Origin: Lysinibacillus pakistanensis
GTDB lineage: Bacteria > Bacillota > Bacilli > Bacillales_A > Planococcaceae
Assembly: GCA_001312325.1 (NCBI GenBank)
Contig: BBDJ01000007.1
Location: forward strand, 1-64,000
DNA length: 64,000 nucleotides
Reading direction: 5' to 3'
Below are positions 61,405 to 64,000 of this stretch, piece after piece. The notes under the pieces are model-generated. The model was given only the letters and a program-made list of their open reading frames with translations. It ran no database searches and was not told the DNA's origin. Both the position numbers and the translations under genes were made by a program. Numbering within the stretch: position 1 is the stretch's first letter; each line of letters opens with the position of its first letter.

Positions 61405-61855
61405 TTATTTTTCTGGCGTACGGATAACAAGTACGTCACATTTTGCTGAACGTACAATTGCTTCAGATACTGAACCGATTAGGAAGCGTTCTACTGCATT
61501 TAGACCAGTTGCACCACAGATGATTAAGTCTGCGTCTACGATGCTAGAAAGCTCTTTCGTAATGATATTTTTTGGTGAGCCATATTCAATTACAAGGTTA
61601 ATGTTCGTTAAGCCTTCATCTTCAGCTTGTTTTTTTGTAACCATTTAATAATTCTTCAGAGAATGCTTGAGCACGCTCGGCAATTGAACGATCATAAGCT
61701 TCGATTGCAGCGAAAGAACGTGTATCGATAACATTTACTAGGTTTAACACAGCACCTTCGTTACGTTTTGCCACGTCAATTGATTTACGGAAAGCGTATT
61801 CTGCTTCCTTAGAACCGTCTACTGCAACTACAATGCTTTTATAATGATTAGCCAT
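61405..61855 (-). CDS. Universal stress protein (UspA family)
   Basis: About 149 residues after repair of a 7-T run near 61632. IVVAVDGSKEAEYAFRKSID at the start; ATP-binding GATGLNAVERFLIGSVSEAI near the end. GGGAGG precedes the ATG. Confidence 0.9.
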
Positions 61856-62282
61856 TTAAATTACCTCCCTGATTTATATATTCTGATTATACCAAATGAT
61901 TTTCTAAAGGAAATACTTTCCGAAAGAAAAAAATGTGAAAAAGTGAAGGCTTTTATTGTGAAACTGCTAAAATATCAAATTCCCTCATATAATGTTGTCC
62001 AAAGAACAGTACTTCCAACTGGGAATCCATTATAAAAACGAAGATTACATTTTGCTAATAGAAACGGTAAGTGTCTTGAATACCAACTGATAATGTACTA
62101 TTAGTAATTTGAAAATTTTGTATTTTGTAAATGTTATTAATTTTAGCTGTAATCTCTTTATTTAAAGCATTTTTTTGATTATTTTTGGTAATATGGAAGG
62201 GCAAGGGGTGCATCAATACGGAAAAAAATCGTATTTACAAAAATGATGCTAATTTCTTAGGTAATGGAAGGGGATAGGAAAG
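61856..62282. promoter_or_regulatory. Divergent region between uspA and ald
   Basis: About 430 bp without a supportable gene. On the minus strand TATAAT at 61886-61891 is the likely uspA -10. Before ald there is a short hairpin (ATACG/CGTAT near 62217-62234) but no convincing consensus promoter that I could pick out. Confidence 0.4.
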
Positions 62283-63399
62283 ATGAAAATTGGTATTCCA
62301 AAAGAGATTAAAAACAATGAAAATCGTGTAGCAATGACACCCGCTGGAGTTGTTACATTAACACATGCTGGTCATGAAGTATTCATTGAAACAGGAGCAG
62401 GCTTAGGATCAAGCTTTACAGATGCAGACTACCAGGAAGCAGGTGCTCACATTGTTGAAACAGCAAAAGAGGCCTGGTCACAAGAAATGATTATGAAGGT
62501 AAAAGAACCTGTTGCATCAGAATATGACTACTTCCAAGAGGGGCAAATCCTATTCACTTATTTGCATTTAGCACCAGAAATCGAATTAACGCAGGCTCTT
62601 TTAAATAAAAAAAGTTGTTGGTATTGCTTATGAAACAGTTCAATTAGCAAATGGTTCCTTACCACTATTAACACCAATGAGTGAAGTTGCAGGTAAAATG
62701 GCAACGCAAATTGGGGCACAGTTCCTAGAGAGAAACCATGCAGGAAAAGGAATTCTACTTGGCGGTGTATCTGGTGTACCACGCGGTAAAGTCACTGTTA
62801 TTGGTGGTGGTATTGCTGGAACAAATGCGGCAAAAATTGCTGTTGGTATGGGTGCAGATGTAACAGTAATTGATTTAAGCCAGAGCGTTTACGTCAATTA
62901 GAGGATTTATTTGGTCGTGATGTTCAAACATTAATGTCTAATCCTTATAATATTGCGGAATCCGTGAAAAACTCAGATTTAGTAATTGGAGCAGTGTTAA
63001 TTCCTGGGGCTAAGGCACCTAAGCTTGTTTCTGAGGAAATGATTAAGTCTATGCAACCAGGCTCAGTAGTTGTTGATATTGCCATTGATCAAGGTGGAAT
63101 TTTTGCAACATCCGATCGTGTGACGACACATGATGATCCAACTTATGTTAAACATGGTGTAGTGCACTATGCAGTAGCAAACATGCCAGGGGCTGTTCCT
63201 CGTACTTCAACTATTGCTTTAACAAATAATACAATTCCTTATGCACTGCAAATCGCAAATAAGGGATATAAACAAGCATGTCTTGATAATCCTGCATTGA
63301 AAAAAAGGTGTAAATACGTTAGATGGACAACTTGTTTATAAGGCGGTAGCTGATTCTCAAGGTCTGCCATTTGTTGATGTAGATGAATTACTTCAATAA
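62283..63399 (+). CDS. ald: Alanine dehydrogenase
   Basis: About 372 residues after repair of 7-A runs near 62612 and 63302 and one missing C near 62881 (expected [11 protein letters not shown]). [20 protein letters not shown] at the start; NAD-binding [15 protein letters not shown]. It deaminates alanine to pyruvate, needed for sporulation and germination in bacilli. GGAAGGGG precedes the ATG. Confidence 0.95.
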
Positions 63400-63410
63400 T
63401 TGAAATAGCA

Positions 63411-63453
63411 AAAGGAAGCAACTATGAGAAAACTCATGGTGCTTCCTTTTTTT
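63411..63453 (+). terminator. ald terminator
   Basis: AAAGGAAGCA pairs with TGCTTCCTTT, with an inner ATGAG/CTCAT, followed by T. Confidence 0.88.
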
Positions 63454-63480
63454 GATTGGACTAATTGTAATTAGGAAGCA

Positions 63481-64000
63481 TTAAAGCACAATTAATTCCT
63501 TTTGGAACTTTGTAAGCACCTCGACTCCATCTTTTGTAACAACCACATCATCTTCAATACGGACACCTGTTACATCAGATTTGTAGATACCTGGTTCAAT
63601 TGTAAAGACCATTCCTTCTTCCATAATCAGTTCATTAGCACCTGTCACTGAAGGGAATTCATGGACGGAAATGCCAAGGCCATGACCTAGTCGATGTGTA
63701 AAATACTCTCCGAAACCAGCATCAGCAATCGTGTCACGGGCAATTTTATCTAACTCCATTGCACGGACACCTGGCTTTACAGCAGCAATGGCATTTGTAT
63801 TGGCAGCTAGCACAGTATGATAAATTTCCTTCTGTGCTTCGCTTGGTTCACCAAAGGCAACTGTACGTGTAATATCAGAGCAATAACCATCGTAATTTAC
63901 GCCTAGATCAAATAACACCATATCGCCTTTTTCAATTTTACGGGAACCCGGTATACCGTGTGGAGAGGCTGTTTTCGGTCCACTCAATACTGTTGTTTCG
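63481..64000 (-). CDS. M24-family Xaa-Pro peptidase (partial, cut by window end)
   Basis: The C-terminal 173 residues; the reading frame continues past 64000. Metal ligands in FDLGVNYDGYCSDITRT (two Asp), HRLGHGLGI (His), TIEPGIY (Glu) and VRIEDDVVVT (Glu). It cleaves X-Pro peptide bonds. PepQ/YqhT/YkvY-type; the exact subfamily needs the N-terminus. Confidence 0.9.
   Translation of the reverse strand, partial: ETTVLSGPKTASPHGIPGSRKIEKGDMVLFDLGVNYDGYCSDITRTVAFGEPSEAQKEIYHTVLAANTNAIAAVKPGVRAMELDKIARDTIADAGFGEYFTHRLGHGLGISVHEFPSVTGANELIMEEGMVFTIEPGIYKSDVTGVRIEDDVVVTKDGVEVLTKFQKELIVL

Overview
The window is low-GC Firmicute DNA, most probably from a Lysinibacillus or close relative. The right-hand genes run rpsD, GAF/GGDEF protein, fRMsr, hisJ, ezrA, nifZ-thiI, sspA, acyl-CoA synthetase, sppA, RDD protein, tpx, ytxK, which is the Bacillus subtilis order around rpsD-ezrA-thiI-sspA-tpx. 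A thiMDE operon, uspA, ald and a peptidase gene are added. SASP and sigma-G-like signals point to a spore former. The genus is inferred.

Positions 1-43201 are one essentially complete temperate phage with a contractile tail, integrated at the 3' end of rpsD. A 12-bp core that includes the rpsD stop codon is duplicated at 1-12 and 43190-43201. Layout: a leftward lysogeny module (integrase, zinc-ribbon/SHOCT protein, ImmA-like protease, CI-like repressor); a divergent switch at 3146-3288; rightward early genes (Cro-like protein, Rha antirepressor, ERF annealing protein, replication protein, SSB, RecU, two DNA methyltransferases); a late regulator; a ParB-like/C5-methyltransferase pair; packaging and head genes, including a head protein with an ADP-ribosyltransferase-like tail and a small Acb2-like anti-CBASS candidate; sheath, tube, chaperone, tape measure, baseplate, spike and fibre genes; a lysis cassette (XkdX, XhlA, holin, M15 endolysin). 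Near the right end are a leftward two-gene cargo operon behind twin operators and a LexA-box-controlled YolD-like pair.

Positions 43202-64000 are host chromosome. rpsD has a long leader suited to S4 autoregulation. The thiMDE operon sits behind a TPP riboswitch and terminator. Most host transcription units end in clear rho-independent terminators. Four copies of a roughly 90-bp intergenic repeat lie between host genes at 46391, 47816, 50363 and 53081.

The reading frame of most longer genes is broken, almost always at a run of 7-8 A or T that should be 6 or 7. Essential genes (rpsD, ezrA) are hit the same way as phage genes, so I treat these breaks as sequence errors and give repaired gene spans, noting each break. 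A smaller set of breaks are single missing bases in short runs. The tail-chaperone frameshift at 29503 does not fit either error class and looks genuine.
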